Below, piece after piece: positions 45,265 to 54,758 of a stretch of DNA of 64,000 bases. The DNA is from Mesorhizobium helmanticense (GTDB lineage: Bacteria; Pseudomonadota; Alphaproteobacteria; Rhizobiales; Rhizobiaceae): contig NZ_PZJX01000025.1 in NCBI RefSeq assembly GCF_003034915.1, positions 124,001 to 188,000 of the forward strand, written 5' to 3'. The position numbers were made by a program, and so were the translations under genes. The first letter of the stretch is position 1; the number at the start of each line of letters is the position of its first letter. The notes under the pieces are model-generated. The model was given only the letters and a program-made list of their open reading frames with translations, was not told the origin of the DNA and did no database searches.

Positions 45265-45679
45265 CGGCGTTTTCCTCGCTTTGTAGTTTTTTTCTCAAGC
45301 TCATGAACGCTAGAGCGGCTGCCAAGAGGCCGCAAGAGGCCTGCAAGCGAATCATTGGAGCAATCGCTTCAGGTCGGCGCTGCCCTCGTCGCTCTGCCGG
45401 GCACCTGGAACATTCCGAAACAGGCGCCATCGGCGAAGCCGTCGATCATTCCCGCAAGGAAGTAGATCGGATGTCGCCTTGGTTTTCGCCAATCTCCAAA
45501 ACCGAAGGCGTGCAAATTTGTTCTCGCTTTGTGCCCGCAATTATGCTACACATTTCGGCAGGGTGCTGATTTGCGCCGATGACCTGCCGCCAAGGCGGGT
45601 TTTGTTTCAGCCTTTGGCTCCATCCCGGCTGATTGGTCCTGCGCTCTTGCATTTCACCGCCGAATTGCCGATATGGAAA
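45265..45679. other. Long gap before the SRP RNA gene
   Basis: About 415 bases with no credible gene. Positions 45484-45499 match 16 bases of the loop of repeat copy B on the opposite strand (TTGGAGATTGGCGAAA), and weak arm-like text (CTGCCGGGCA at about 45396; TTTCGGCAGGG at about 45554) flanks it, so an eroded repeat copy is possible. The ffs promoter should lie at the right end. Confidence 0.4.
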
Positions 45680-45780
45680 GCGGGAGGTTGGTGGTGGACG
45701 ATCCACTCGCCAACCGGGTCAGGTCCGGAAGGAAGCAGCCCTAACGAGCCCGGAACGGGTCATTGTTCCAGCCTCCCGCC
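45680..45780 (+). ncRNA. ffs: Signal recognition particle RNA (4.5S)
   Basis: The highly conserved domain IV signature GGTCAGGTCCGGAAGGAAGCAGCC is at about 45718-45741. The ends GCGGGAGGTTGG and CCAGCCTCCCGC pair to close one long hairpin of about 100 bases. It lies immediately upstream of dnaX, the usual alphaproteobacterial order. Ends are set from base pairing and may be off by a few bases. Confidence 0.93.
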
Positions 45781-45885
45781 TCTTCGCCTTTCTCCCGCGA
45801 CATTGACGGCGCCAAGCCCTGCGGGCGAGACTACGGGCAGGAATCGGCCGCCTTGCAGACGTGGCCTTTGGAGCTTTACGGGCGA

Positions 45886-47727
45886 ATGAGCGAAGCCGGA
45901 AATTCGGGAACCGACCGAGCGATTCAAGGCGGGGCCGTCGCCTATCGCGTTCTGGCGCGCAAATACCGTCCTTCGAATTTCTCCGAACTGATCGGCCAGG
46001 AGCCGATGGTCCGAACCCTGACCAACGCCTTTGCAACCGGCCGCATCGCCCAGGCCTGGATGCTGACAGGCGTGCGCGGTGTCGGCAAGACGACGACGGC
46101 GCGCATCCTGGCGCGGGCGCTCAATTACAGGACGGCCGAGATCGACCAGCCTTCGGTCGACCTTTCCGTGCCCGGCGAGCATTGCCAGGCGATCATGGAA
46201 GGCCGCCATGTCGACGTCATCGAAATGGACGCCGCCTCCCACACCGGCATCGACGACATCAGGGACATCATCGAGCGCGTGCGCTATGCGCCGGTCTCGG
46301 CCCGCTACAAGGTCTACATCATCGACGAAGTCCACATGCTCTCCACCCAGGCCTTCAACGGCTTGCTGAAGACGCTGGAAGAGCCGCCGCCGCACGTCAA
46401 ATTCATCTTCGCCACCACTGAAATCCGCAAAGTGCCGATCACCGTGCTGTCGCGCTGCCAGCGCTTCGATCTCAGGCGTATTGATCCGGCGGTAATCAAG
46501 ACTGATCTTGGTCGCATTGCCGGCCTCGAAGGCATCGATGCCGAGGATCAGGCGCTGGCGATGATTGCGCGGGCCGCCGAGGGGTCGATGCGCGACGCGC
46601 AATCGATCCTGGACCAGGCGATCGCCCACGGCGCCAGCAAGGTCACTGCCGAGGCCGTGCGCGCCATGCTGGGGCTGGCCGACCGCGCCCGCATTGTCGA
46701 CCTGTTCGAACATGTGATGAAGGGTGACGTGGCCGCTGCCCTTGCCGAGTTCCGGGCCCAATATGACATCGGCGCCGATCCGGCCGCGGTGCTGACCGAC
46801 CTTGCCGAGTTCAATCACCTCGTCACCCGTCTGCGTTTCGTGCCGACAGCCCTTGAAGATGCCTCGCTGTCCGAGGACGAGCGCCGGCGCGGCGCCGACT
46901 TCGCCAGGGCGCTGTCGGTCAGGGTGCTGTCGCGGACCTGGCAGATGCTGCTCAAGGGCATTCCCGAAGTGCAGTCTTCCAACCGGCCGGTCAGCGCCGC
47001 CGAAATGGTGCTGATCCGGCTGGCGCATGCCGCCGACTTGCCGACACTGGACGAGGCGCTGAAGTCGCTGGAGGGCGCGGGCCCGAACGGCGCGCCGCGT
47101 TCGAACGGGGCGCCGGCAAGCTCCGGCCCGATAAATTCTGGCCAGGCAAGTTCTGGTAATGGCGGCGGCGCCAGCACCGTGACCCAGACGCGGATGCCAG
47201 CGGCCACTGGCGGCGCGCAGACGATGCGGCTGGTCGAGCCCGAACCCATGCCGGTTGCCTTTGTTGCACCGCCAGAGCCGGTCGTCGAGACCCCGCCGGT
47301 GCCGGTCAAATCGCTGGCCGACATCGTCGCCCTTGCCGACGCCAATCGCGACATGGCTTTCAAGGTGCTGGTGAAGCGCTGCGTGCGCCCGGTGCGCATC
47401 GAGCCCGGCCGCATCGACGTCAGCCTGACCGCCGACGCGCCGAAGATGTTGCTCAACGATCTGACCGCCAAGCTGCGCGCCTGGACCGGCCGCAACTGGC
47501 TGGTGTCGCTGTCGAAGGAAGAAGGCGGCCAGACGCTGGCCGAGATGGAATCGACAAAGCGCGAAAATGCCTTCCTCGATGCCAAGAGCGACCCGACCGT
47601 TGCCGCCATCCTCGCGCGGTTTCCCGGCGCCAAGATCATCGATGTGCGCATTCCCGACGCGCCGGAAGCCGATGAGGCCGAGGCCGAAATGCCGGTCGAG
47701 CCGGCGGCGGACGACGACGAAACCTGA
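45886..47727 (+). CDS. dnaX: DNA polymerase III subunits gamma and tau
   Basis: 613 residues from ATG 45886. The AAA+ clamp-loader ATPase begins [24 protein letters not shown] with Walker [10 protein letters not shown] and Walker [10 protein letters not shown]. Instead of the classical four-Cys zinc module, residues after ALNYR read [19 protein letters not shown], which is typical of the short alphaproteobacterial form. An Ala/Gly/Pro linker near residues 400-460 leads to the tau C-terminal domain. The upstream open frame overlaps ffs and is not used. Confidence 0.92.
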   Translation: MSEAGNSGTDRAIQGGAVAYRVLARKYRPSNFSELIGQEPMVRTLTNAFATGRIAQAWMLTGVRGVGKTTTARILARALNYRTAEIDQPSVDLSVPGEHCQAIMEGRHVDVIEMDAASHTGIDDIRDIIERVRYAPVSARYKVYIIDEVHMLSTQAFNGLLKTLEEPPPHVKFIFATTEIRKVPITVLSRCQRFDLRRIDPAVIKTDLGRIAGLEGIDAEDQALAMIARAAEGSMRDAQSILDQAIAHGASKVTAEAVRAMLGLADRARIVDLFEHVMKGDVAAALAEFRAQYDIGADPAAVLTDLAEFNHLVTRLRFVPTALEDASLSEDERRRGADFARALSVRVLSRTWQMLLKGIPEVQSSNRPVSAAEMVLIRLAHAADLPTLDEALKSLEGAGPNGAPRSNGAPASSGPINSGQASSGNGGGASTVTQTRMPAATGGAQTMRLVEPEPMPVAFVAPPEPVVETPPVPVKSLADIVALADANRDMAFKVLVKRCVRPVRIEPGRIDVSLTADAPKMLLNDLTAKLRAWTGRNWLVSLSKEEGGQTLAEMESTKRENAFLDAKSDPTVAAILARFPGAKIIDVRIPDAPEADEAEAEMPVEPAADDDET

Positions 47728-47758
47728 CCAACCGTGTGAACCTGCAAAGGATCGGACC

Positions 47759-48082
47759 ATGAAAGATCTTCTCGGCTTGATGGGCAAGGCGAAGGAAATG
47801 CAGGCCAAGTTCCAGGCCATGCAGGATGAGATCGCCACGCTGGAGGCTACCGGCCAGGCCGGCGGCGGACTGGTCAACGTGACGCTGACCGGCAAGTTCG
47901 AGATGAAGTCGCTGAAGATTGACCCGTCGCTGTTCAAGGAGGACGAGGTCGAGATCCTGGAGGATTTGCTCCTCGCCGCTCACAATGACGCCAAGAACAA
48001 GGTCGAGCAGGTCATGCAGGAGAAGACCAAGGCGCTGACGGCGGGATTGCCGATACCGCCGGGAATGAAGCTGCCGTTCTAG
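47759..48082 (+). CDS. YbaB/EbfC family nucleoid-associated protein
   Basis: 107 residues, [25 protein letters not shown] at the start and [10 protein letters not shown] at the end. The family forms tweezer-like dimers that bind DNA and is nearly always found between dnaX and recR. The gap after dnaX is 31 bases. Confidence 0.93.
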   Translation: MKDLLGLMGKAKEMQAKFQAMQDEIATLEATGQAGGGLVNVTLTGKFEMKSLKIDPSLFKEDEVEILEDLLLAAHNDAKNKVEQVMQEKTKALTAGLPIPPGMKLPF

Positions 48083-48097
48083 GATCGGGATCCGGCC

Positions 48098-48517
48098 ATG
48101 CCAGCGGCGCCCGTGACCGAAGACCCTTCCGCCAGGCTGATAGAGCAGCGCGTCCGAAACAGGATCTATGAGATCCTGGAAATCCTCGCCGACTGCGACA
48201 ACGGCGTGGATCTGGTCGGGATCAGCGGTTATCTCAATCTCTTCGAGGATTTCGTCCACCGCCCATCGATCGAGTCCGGCATGTCGGCTCTTTCGAGGGA
48301 CGAACGCGCGATCGTGCTGGAAATCGCCGATTTTCTCGAAGCAGCCTGCGCGGCAACCCCTGACTTCACCAAAGCCGAGTTCGTCGAGAGTGACTGGCCG
48401 CGTCAGATAGCGCCCAAAGCAAGGGATGCACGGCTGCTGTTCCTGCAACGCGGGCTGTTTTCGGAGGCGTTCGAAGAGGCCGAACCCGGGCAACGGTTCG
48501 TGCCGTCAGCCAATTGA
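48098..48517 (+). CDS. Hypothetical protein
   Basis: 139 residues, acidic, predominantly helical by composition, no signal peptide or membrane segment. Landmarks are RVRNRIYEILEILADCDNGVDLVGISGYLNLFEDFV and LSRDERAIVLEIADFLEAAC. No family is recognised. It starts 16 bases after ybaB on the same strand and so may share its transcript. Codon use resembles the neighbours. Confidence 0.7.
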   Translation: MPAAPVTEDPSARLIEQRVRNRIYEILEILADCDNGVDLVGISGYLNLFEDFVHRPSIESGMSALSRDERAIVLEIADFLEAACAATPDFTKAEFVESDWPRQIAPKARDARLLFLQRGLFSEAFEEAEPGQRFVPSAN

Positions 48518-48649
48518 ACCTGCTCCTTATCGGGTGTGGCTATTCTGCCACCTTCCACTTAATAACCCTTTAGCCATCTTTTTGCCTGAAAGTGTCTCAT
48601 TCTTGCCGCAACCAGGGGCGGGCTGGGCAGCAGAAACGAGGGGACACTT

Positions 48650-49618
48650 TTGATCTCTACCCCATGGAAGATGCCGTTGTTGCTCGGCGTCGTCACTTCT
48701 CCGTTGTTTTTGGCCGCCTGCAGCCAGACCACTTCGCACGGCATGTCCAGCCTGACTGATGCGATAACGCCGAGCTTCCTGAGTTCGCGGGCCTATGGTT
48801 ACACGCCGAAGGACAAGGAATGCCTGCAGCGGGCGATGTTTTTCGAATCCAACCGGTCGAGCCGTGACGGCATGATTGCCGTCGGCACGGTGGTCATGAA
48901 CCGGCTGCGCTCCGGCAAGCACGGCAGCACCATATGCCAGGTGGTCGGCGAGCGCGGCCAGTTCGCGCCGGGCGTGATGACGCGGCCGATGAATTCCAAG
49001 GCGATGCCCGATGTCGAGGAAGCCGCCGAGGCCGTCCTCAAGGGCGAGCGCAAGGCCAAGCTGAAGAACACGATGTTCTTCCACACCGCCGGCCTGCGTT
49101 TCCCCTACAAGAACATGCACTACACCATGGTTGCCGGCGGCAACGCCTTCTACGAGAAGCGCGGACGCAACTGGCAGCCGCTGCCCGACGAGCCGATGGT
49201 CGCCGTGGCCCAGGCTGCGCCGCGAACGTCGGCGCCCACCGCTCCGGTAACGCTCGTCGCCTCCGCCGCGCGGGTGAGGGTGGCCAATGCAACATCCTCC
49301 AGGATGACTTCGGACAAGGCGACCCCCACCCAGGCAACCTATGTGACTGCAGCCGCATCATGGCCGGCAAGGCCCGCAAAGGCCGCTCTCGTGAACGCGA
49401 CCGCCAAGCAGGAGAGGCCTGAGACCATCGTGGCATTGCAAGAGCCGATGCAGGAACCGGACGCGGCCCGCTTCGGTGGCACTGCCGCACCGCCACCTGT
49501 CACCGCATCCCAGGCGGCGCCGGCCGAGCCGACAATGGCGTTTGAATCGACGCCCGAGAACACCGATGCCATCGCTGCGATGATCGTCGGCCAGACCCGT
49601 CCGCTGGAGGAGAACTGA
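48650..49618 (+). CDS. Cell wall hydrolase, SleB-like lipoprotein
   Basis: 322 residues from TTG 48650, supported by GAGGGG six bases upstream; an internal ATG lies at 48671. The lipobox LAAC places lipidated Cys at residue 24. The Hydrolase_2 domain (about 55-185) has CLQRAMFFESNRSSRDGMIAVGTVVMNR, with the probable catalytic Glu, and GQFAPGVMTRPM. The second half is an Ala/Pro/Thr-rich, probably unstructured tail. The likely role is trimming of peptidoglycan in the envelope. Confidence 0.85.
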   Translation: MISTPWKMPLLLGVVTSPLFLAACSQTTSHGMSSLTDAITPSFLSSRAYGYTPKDKECLQRAMFFESNRSSRDGMIAVGTVVMNRLRSGKHGSTICQVVGERGQFAPGVMTRPMNSKAMPDVEEAAEAVLKGERKAKLKNTMFFHTAGLRFPYKNMHYTMVAGGNAFYEKRGRNWQPLPDEPMVAVAQAAPRTSAPTAPVTLVASAARVRVANATSSRMTSDKATPTQATYVTAAASWPARPAKAALVNATAKQERPETIVALQEPMQEPDAARFGGTAAPPPVTASQAAPAEPTMAFESTPENTDAIAAMIVGQTRPLEEN

Positions 49619-49723
49619 CGGCCAAGGGTTCTTGCGATCGCCTTGGCAGCAGTGTGCTTGCCGTTGATTGGGATACGCTGTTGTAGTGTTCCAAAGCGCG
49701 CGGAAAAATCCTAAACCGATGCG

Positions 49724-50329
49724 ATGTCCAAGCGAATCGCCGGTCCCGAGATCGAACGCCTGATCCAGCTCCTGGCCAAGGTGCCGGGGCTCGGTCCCCG
49801 CTCGGCCAGGCGCGCGGCACTCCATCTCATCAAGAAGAAGGAGCAGTTGCTGTCGCCGCTCGCCGTCGCCATGAGCGAGGCGGTCGACAAGGTGCGCATC
49901 TGCTCGACCTGCGGCAATGTCGATACTTCGGACCCTTGCATGATCTGCACCGATCCTCGCCGCGATGCCGGCACGCTCATCGTCGTCGAGGACGTCTCCG
50001 ACTTGTGGGCGCTGGAGCGGGCGGCGGCCATGAATGTGCGCTACCACGTGCTTGGCGGCACGCTGTCGCCGCTCGACGGCATCGGCCCCGAGCAGCTCAA
50101 CATCCGCTCGCTGGTCGATCGTGTCGCCGGTGGCGAGGTCAAGGAGGTCATCCTCGCCGTCAACGCCACGGTCGAGGGCCAGACCACGGCGCATTACCTG
50201 ACTGATCAGCTCTCCGGCTTCGAGATCAAGGTGACACGGCTGGCGCATGGTGTGCCGGTCGGTGGTGAGCTCGATTATCTCGACGAAGGCACGCTGGCCG
50301 CGGCGCTGCGCTCGCGGACGGCGTTTTGA
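49724..50329 (+). CDS. recR: Recombination mediator protein RecR
   Basis: 201 residues. The helix-hairpin-helix ([19 protein letters not shown]), four-Cys zinc finger ([16 protein letters not shown]) and Toprim domain ([14 protein letters not shown], then [16 protein letters not shown]) are in the normal order. It acts with RecF/RecO to load RecA at gaps. It is separated from ybaB by two genes, whereas the two are commonly adjacent. Confidence 0.95.
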   Translation: MSKRIAGPEIERLIQLLAKVPGLGPRSARRAALHLIKKKEQLLSPLAVAMSEAVDKVRICSTCGNVDTSDPCMICTDPRRDAGTLIVVEDVSDLWALERAAAMNVRYHVLGGTLSPLDGIGPEQLNIRSLVDRVAGGEVKEVILAVNATVEGQTTAHYLTDQLSGFEIKVTRLAHGVPVGGELDYLDEGTLAAALRSRTAF

Positions 50330-50352
50330 CGGGGTGGGGGAAGGAACCTGAG

Positions 50353-51777
50353 ATGACTGCGTTCCTTCGCGCCCCCCTCTGTCCTGCCGGACATCTCCCC
50401 CACGAGGGGGGAGATTGGCAGCTTCGCGGGCGGCGCTTCCCTTCCAACGTTCGTGATTGGCGAAAGTGGAAACGACAGCCAATCTCCCCCCGCGTGGGGG
50501 AGATGTCCGGCAGGACAGAGGGGGGCGCCGTAGAGCGCGCGCTTCGCGGATTGGTCCTCATTCCCTTTCTGGTTACACTCGTCCTCCTTCTCGCCACCCC
50601 TGCCTCCGCAGCACCAATCGACGACCAGTTCCGCGCCTGGCTGCAGAACGACCTCTGGCCCGAAGCCAAGGCAAAAGGCATCTCCGAGAAAACCTTTGAT
50701 ACCGCCTTCGACGGCGTGAAACCGAACCTCAAACTGCCCGACCTCGTGCTGCCGGGAAAGAAGGCGACGACGCCGCGGAAGCAGCATCAGGCGGAGTTCG
50801 GTTCGCCCGGCGCCTATTTCGCCGAAAAGACGGTTCGCGCCGTCACATCGGGCGGCCGGACGCGTGAGGCGGCCAATGCCAGGACGCTGGCCGCGATCGA
50901 GGAGCGCTACGGCGTGCCGGGCGAGGTGCTGCTGGCGATCTGGGGCCGCGAGACCGGCTTTGGCGCGGCGAAGATGCCCTACGACGCCTTTGAAGTGCTG
51001 GGCACCAAGGCGTTCATGTCGACAAAGAAAGCGTTCTTTCGCACCGAGCTTTTGGCGGCGTTGGAAATCGTCGAGCGCGGGCTGGCTCCGGTCGGCGCGA
51101 TGAAATCGTCCTGGGCGGGCGCGCTCGGCCAGCCGCAATTCATGCCGACCTCCTTCCTCAAACACGCTGTCGATTTCGACGGCGACGGCCGCGCCGACAT
51201 CTGGAATTCGGTACCGGACACGCTGGCCTCGATCGCCAATTATCTCGTGCACTACGGCTGGGTGAAGGGCCGTGGCTGGGGCTTCGAGGTGACGGTGCCC
51301 GAGAGCGTTTCCTGCTCGCTCGAAGGCCCCGACCAGGGCAAGAAGATTTCCGAGTGGGCGGCGATGGGCATCAAGCGCGTCGGCGGCAAGGCGTTCCCGG
51401 CGAGCGAGTTGAAGAAGGAAGGATTTCTCTTGATGCCGGCCGGCCGCAGCGGTCCGGCCTTCATCGCCACGCCGAATTTCTACGTGCTGAAGCAATACAA
51501 CACCAGCGACCTCTATGCCCTGTTCATCGGCCATGGAGCCGACCGCATCGCCAATGGCGACAGCAATTTTTCGGGCAGCTGGGGCGCGGTCGGCGGTTTG
51601 CACAGGTCTGATATCGCCGCCCTGCAGCGGGCACTGGAAGCCAAGGGCTATGATGTCGGCAGCGCAGACGGCCTGCCCGGGTTCAAGACGCGCCGGTCGA
51701 TCGGCAAATGGCAGGCCAAGAACGGCCAGGCAGCCACCTGTTTTCCCGACGCCGATCTGGTCGCGGCGATTAAGTAG
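50353..51777 (+). CDS. Lytic murein transglycosylase (MltB family) with repeat-derived N-terminal insert
   Basis: 474 residues from ATG 50353, which has AAGGA 7 bases upstream. Residues 3-62 are encoded by palindromic repeat copy D. The signal peptide (ALRGLVLIPFLVTLVLLLATPASA) starts only after that. The catalytic domain follows, with Glu in AIWGRETGFG, GALGQPQFMPTSFLKHAVDFDGDGRADIW and a C-terminal peptidoglycan-binding domain (LQRALEAKGYDVGSADGLPGFKT). It cleaves glycan strands to 1,6-anhydro-muropeptides in the periplasm. An alternative start after the repeat is TTG 50551, but it has no clear ribosome site and would leave a signal peptide without positive charge. Confidence 0.85.
   Translation: MTAFLRAPLCPAGHLPHEGGDWQLRGRRFPSNVRDWRKWKRQPISPRVGEMSGRTEGGAVERALRGLVLIPFLVTLVLLLATPASAAPIDDQFRAWLQNDLWPEAKAKGISEKTFDTAFDGVKPNLKLPDLVLPGKKATTPRKQHQAEFGSPGAYFAEKTVRAVTSGGRTREAANARTLAAIEERYGVPGEVLLAIWGRETGFGAAKMPYDAFEVLGTKAFMSTKKAFFRTELLAALEIVERGLAPVGAMKSSWAGALGQPQFMPTSFLKHAVDFDGDGRADIWNSVPDTLASIANYLVHYGWVKGRGWGFEVTVPESVSCSLEGPDQGKKISEWAAMGIKRVGGKAFPASELKKEGFLLMPAGRSGPAFIATPNFYVLKQYNTSDLYALFIGHGADRIANGDSNFSGSWGAVGGLHRSDIAALQRALEAKGYDVGSADGLPGFKTRRSIGKWQAKNGQAATCFPDADLVAAIK
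50359..50538. repeat. Palindromic repeat, copy D, inside a coding region
   Basis: Arms 50369-50419 and 50478-50528 are inverted copies with one mismatch. The left outer end is GCGTTCCTTC (as the right end of copy A, inverted) and the right outer end GTAGAGCGC (as in copies A and B). The loop has CGTTCGTGATTGGCGAAA. The full unit is 180 bases, that is 60 codons without a stop, located between codons 2 and 3 of the transglycosylase gene. Confidence 0.88.
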
Positions 51778-52028
51778 CTGGGAAAACAGCACATTTCCTG
51801 TTTACCGACGACCATTGATGGGTATTGCCGGTCGCTCGCCGTAGCTATTTTGGCTGCGGTGGGCGGGTTGCAAAATGCTCGTTGCCGGGCTTGCGGTCGC
51901 CGGATATGGTGTGGACCAACTGGACAAAAATTGCCACGATAACGGGTCCAGGGCCATCGTTCGGGCCGGCATGAGAACATTTCAACCTGAGCCGGGAACT
52001 CAGGTCAACAAAACAGGGAACAATCGCC

Positions 52029-53672
52029 ATGATGATGGAAAAGTTTGCTCTTCGCTCGCGTACCTTGCTCGCCGGCGCGGCCATGTCCGCGCTGCTTCTG
52101 GCCGGCGCGCCCGCCCTTGCCGTGACCCCCGCCGATACGCTGGTCGAAGGCTTCGCGATCGACGACATCATCTCCATGGATCCGGGCGAGGCGTTCGAGC
52201 TGTCGACCGCCGAGGTCACCGGCAACACCTATGATCTTCTGGTCCGCCTCGACCTCAGCGACACCTCCAAGGTCAAGGGCGATCTCGCCGAGAGCTGGAC
52301 CGTCTCCGACGATGGCCTGGTCTATACCTTCAAACTCAAGCCCGGCCTGAAATTCGCTTCGGGCAATCCGATCACGGCGGCCGACGTCGCCTATTCCTTC
52401 GAGCGCGCCATCAAGCTCGACAAGAGCCCGGCCTTCATCATCGGGCAGTTCGGCATCAGCGGCGACAATGTCGCCGAAAAAGCCAAGGCCGTCGATGACA
52501 CCACCTTCCAGTTCACGGTCGACAAGGCCTATGCGCCGAGCTTCGTGCTGAACTGCCTGTCGGCGACCGTCGCCTCGGTCGTCGACGCCAAGCTGGTCAA
52601 GGAACATGTGGCGACGGTGACGCCGAGCGCCGACTACAAATGGGACAATGATTTCGGCAATGCCTGGCTGAAGACCGGCTATGCCGGCTCCGGGCAGTTC
52701 AAGCTGCGTGAATGGCGCGCCAATGAAGCCGTCGTCATGGAGCGCAATGACAACTATTTTGGCGAAAAGGCCAAGCTCGCCCGCGTCATCTACCGCAACA
52801 TGAAGGAAAGCTCGGCACAGCGCCTGGCGCTCGAGGCCGGCGACATCGACGTTGCCCGCAACCTCGAGCCGAACGACCTCGACGCCATCGCCAAGAACGC
52901 CGATCTCACCTCGACCAGCGCGCCGAAGGGGACGGTGTACTACATCAGCCTCAACCAGAAGAACCCGAACCTCGCCAAGCCGGAAGTTCGCCAGGCGTTC
53001 AAATACCTGGTCGACTATGACGCACTGAGTTCAACCATCCTCAAAGGCATCGGCGAGATCCACCAGACCTTCCTGCCCAAGGGCGTCCTCGGCGAGCTCG
53101 ACGAGAACCCGTTCAAGTTCGACGTCGCCAAGGCCAAGGAACTGCTGGCCAAGGCCGGCCTGCCGGACGGCTTCAGCGTGACCATGGACGTGCGTACCGG
53201 CCAGCCGACCACCGGCATGGCGGAATCGATCCAGCAGACGCTGGGACAGGCCGGCATCAAGCTGGAGATCATCCCCGGCGACGGCAAGCAGACGCTGACC
53301 AAGTATCGCGCCCGCAACCACGACATCTATATCGGCCAGTGGGGCCAGGACTATTTCGATCCGAACTCCAATGCCCAGACCTTCGCCTCGAACCCCGACA
53401 ATTCGGATGAAGGCAAGACCAAGACGCTCGCCTGGCGCAATGCCTGGGACATCCCGGATCTGACCAAGGAAACCGAGGCCGCCCTGCTCGAGAAAGATTC
53501 GGCCAAGCGCGCGGCGATGTACCAGGAACTTGAAAAGAAGATCCTCGACACCAGCCCCTTCGTCGTCATTCACCAGCAGCTGGAAGTGGCCGGCCTGCGC
53601 AAGAACCTCAAGGGCTTTGCGCTCGGCCCGAGCTTCGACACCAACTTCGTCGGGCCGGTCTCCAAGGAGTGA
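52029..53672 (+). CDS. Family 5 solute-binding protein, second peptide-type importer
   Basis: 547 residues with a Sec signal peptide ending near APALA. Family-5 text: AESWTVSDDGLVYTFKLKPGLKFASGNPITAADVAYSFE. It is followed on the same strand by two permeases and two ATPases, giving a complete importer, and then by gabT. Ligand unknown. Sequence relation to the binding proteins at 5481 and 37068 is only at family level. The 250-base upstream gap probably holds the operon promoter; no operator was identified. Confidence 0.88.
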   Translation: MMMEKFALRSRTLLAGAAMSALLLAGAPALAVTPADTLVEGFAIDDIISMDPGEAFELSTAEVTGNTYDLLVRLDLSDTSKVKGDLAESWTVSDDGLVYTFKLKPGLKFASGNPITAADVAYSFERAIKLDKSPAFIIGQFGISGDNVAEKAKAVDDTTFQFTVDKAYAPSFVLNCLSATVASVVDAKLVKEHVATVTPSADYKWDNDFGNAWLKTGYAGSGQFKLREWRANEAVVMERNDNYFGEKAKLARVIYRNMKESSAQRLALEAGDIDVARNLEPNDLDAIAKNADLTSTSAPKGTVYYISLNQKNPNLAKPEVRQAFKYLVDYDALSSTILKGIGEIHQTFLPKGVLGELDENPFKFDVAKAKELLAKAGLPDGFSVTMDVRTGQPTTGMAESIQQTLGQAGIKLEIIPGDGKQTLTKYRARNHDIYIGQWGQDYFDPNSNAQTFASNPDNSDEGKTKTLAWRNAWDIPDLTKETEAALLEKDSAKRAAMYQELEKKILDTSPFVVIHQQLEVAGLRKNLKGFALGPSFDTNFVGPVSKE

Positions 53673-53690
53673 TGCCGGCGGACGCGCCGC

Positions 53691-54758
53691 GTGAGCGTGG
53701 CTGAAAACCAGGCGACGGCCGGGCGCGGCAGCGCCCGCGCCACCGCCATTCTTTCGTCGATCGGCCGTTTCCTAGTCATCGCGATAACGACCTATCTCGG
53801 CCTGCTCGCGGTGACCTTCTTCATCGGCCGCGTCATTCCGATCGACCCGGTGCTGGCCGTGCTGGGCGACCGGGCTCCTACCGCCGTCGTCGAGCGCACG
53901 CGCCGCGAGATGGGCCTCGACCTGCCGCTGATCGAGCAGTTCTACATCTATGTGAAAAATGCCCTCAATGGCGATTTCGGCACATCGGTGCTGACCACCA
54001 ATCCGGTGATGACCGATATTCGCCGCGCCTTTCCGGCGACCATCGAGCTGGCGACGCTTGGCACGCTGATCGGTGCAATCATTGGCGTGCCGCTTGGCGT
54101 TCTGGCGGCGGTCAGGCGCGGCAGCCTCATCGACCAGGTCGCGCGCATCATCGGCCTGATCGGCTATTCCGTGCCGGTCTTCTGGCTGGGGCTGCTTGGG
54201 CTCGTGCTGTTCTACGCCAAGCTCCGATGGGTCGCCTTTCCGGCCAGGCTCGATGTCGTCTACGAATACACTTTCACGCCGATCACCGGCTTTTACCTTC
54301 TCGACGCCGCGATGCAGGGGCAATGGGACGTCTTCTACGACGCCTTCCGCCACATCGTCCTGCCGGCCTCGTTGCTCGGCTATCTGTCGCTCGCCTATAT
54401 CAGCCGCATGACCCGCTCCTTCATGCTGAACGAGCTGGGGCAGGAATATATCGTTGCAGCGCGTGCCAAGGGCCTGTCGGAAACGCGCATCATCTGGGGC
54501 CACGCGCTGCGTAACGCCGCGGTGCCGATGGTGACCGTGATTGCTCTTTCCTACGCCAACCTGCTCGAAGGCTCGGTGCTGACGGAGACCGTCTTTTCCT
54601 GGCCCGGCATCGGCCTCTACATCACCAATTCGCTGCAGAACGCCGACATGAACGCCGTGCTCGGCGGCACCATCGCTATCGGCTCGGTCTTCATCGCCAT
54701 CAATCTTCTGTCCGACCTGCTCTACCGGCTGCTCGATCCAAGGACCAAGGCCGGATGA
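53691..54758 (+). CDS. Peptide-type ABC importer permease (DppB family)
   Basis: 355 residues from GTG 53691. After a polar N-terminus the first helix (FLVIAITTYLGLLAVTFFIGRVIPIDP) carries the DppB periplasmic landmark, and the coupling loop is YIVAARAKGLSETRI. It overlaps the next permease gene by 4 bases. Confidence 0.9.
   Translation: MSVAENQATAGRGSARATAILSSIGRFLVIAITTYLGLLAVTFFIGRVIPIDPVLAVLGDRAPTAVVERTRREMGLDLPLIEQFYIYVKNALNGDFGTSVLTTNPVMTDIRRAFPATIELATLGTLIGAIIGVPLGVLAAVRRGSLIDQVARIIGLIGYSVPVFWLGLLGLVLFYAKLRWVAFPARLDVVYEYTFTPITGFYLLDAAMQGQWDVFYDAFRHIVLPASLLGYLSLAYISRMTRSFMLNELGQEYIVAARAKGLSETRIIWGHALRNAAVPMVTVIALSYANLLEGSVLTETVFSWPGIGLYITNSLQNADMNAVLGGTIAIGSVFIAINLLSDLLYRLLDPRTKAG

Noticed and set aside
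45370..45575. Fifth copy of the palindromic repeat
   Set aside because: Only a 16-base loop match and weak arm similarity remain; too little to call without alignment.
45760..47937. 725-codon open frame on the minus strand
   Set aside because: Antisense of dnaX and ybaB, with no recognisable domain and a biased composition.
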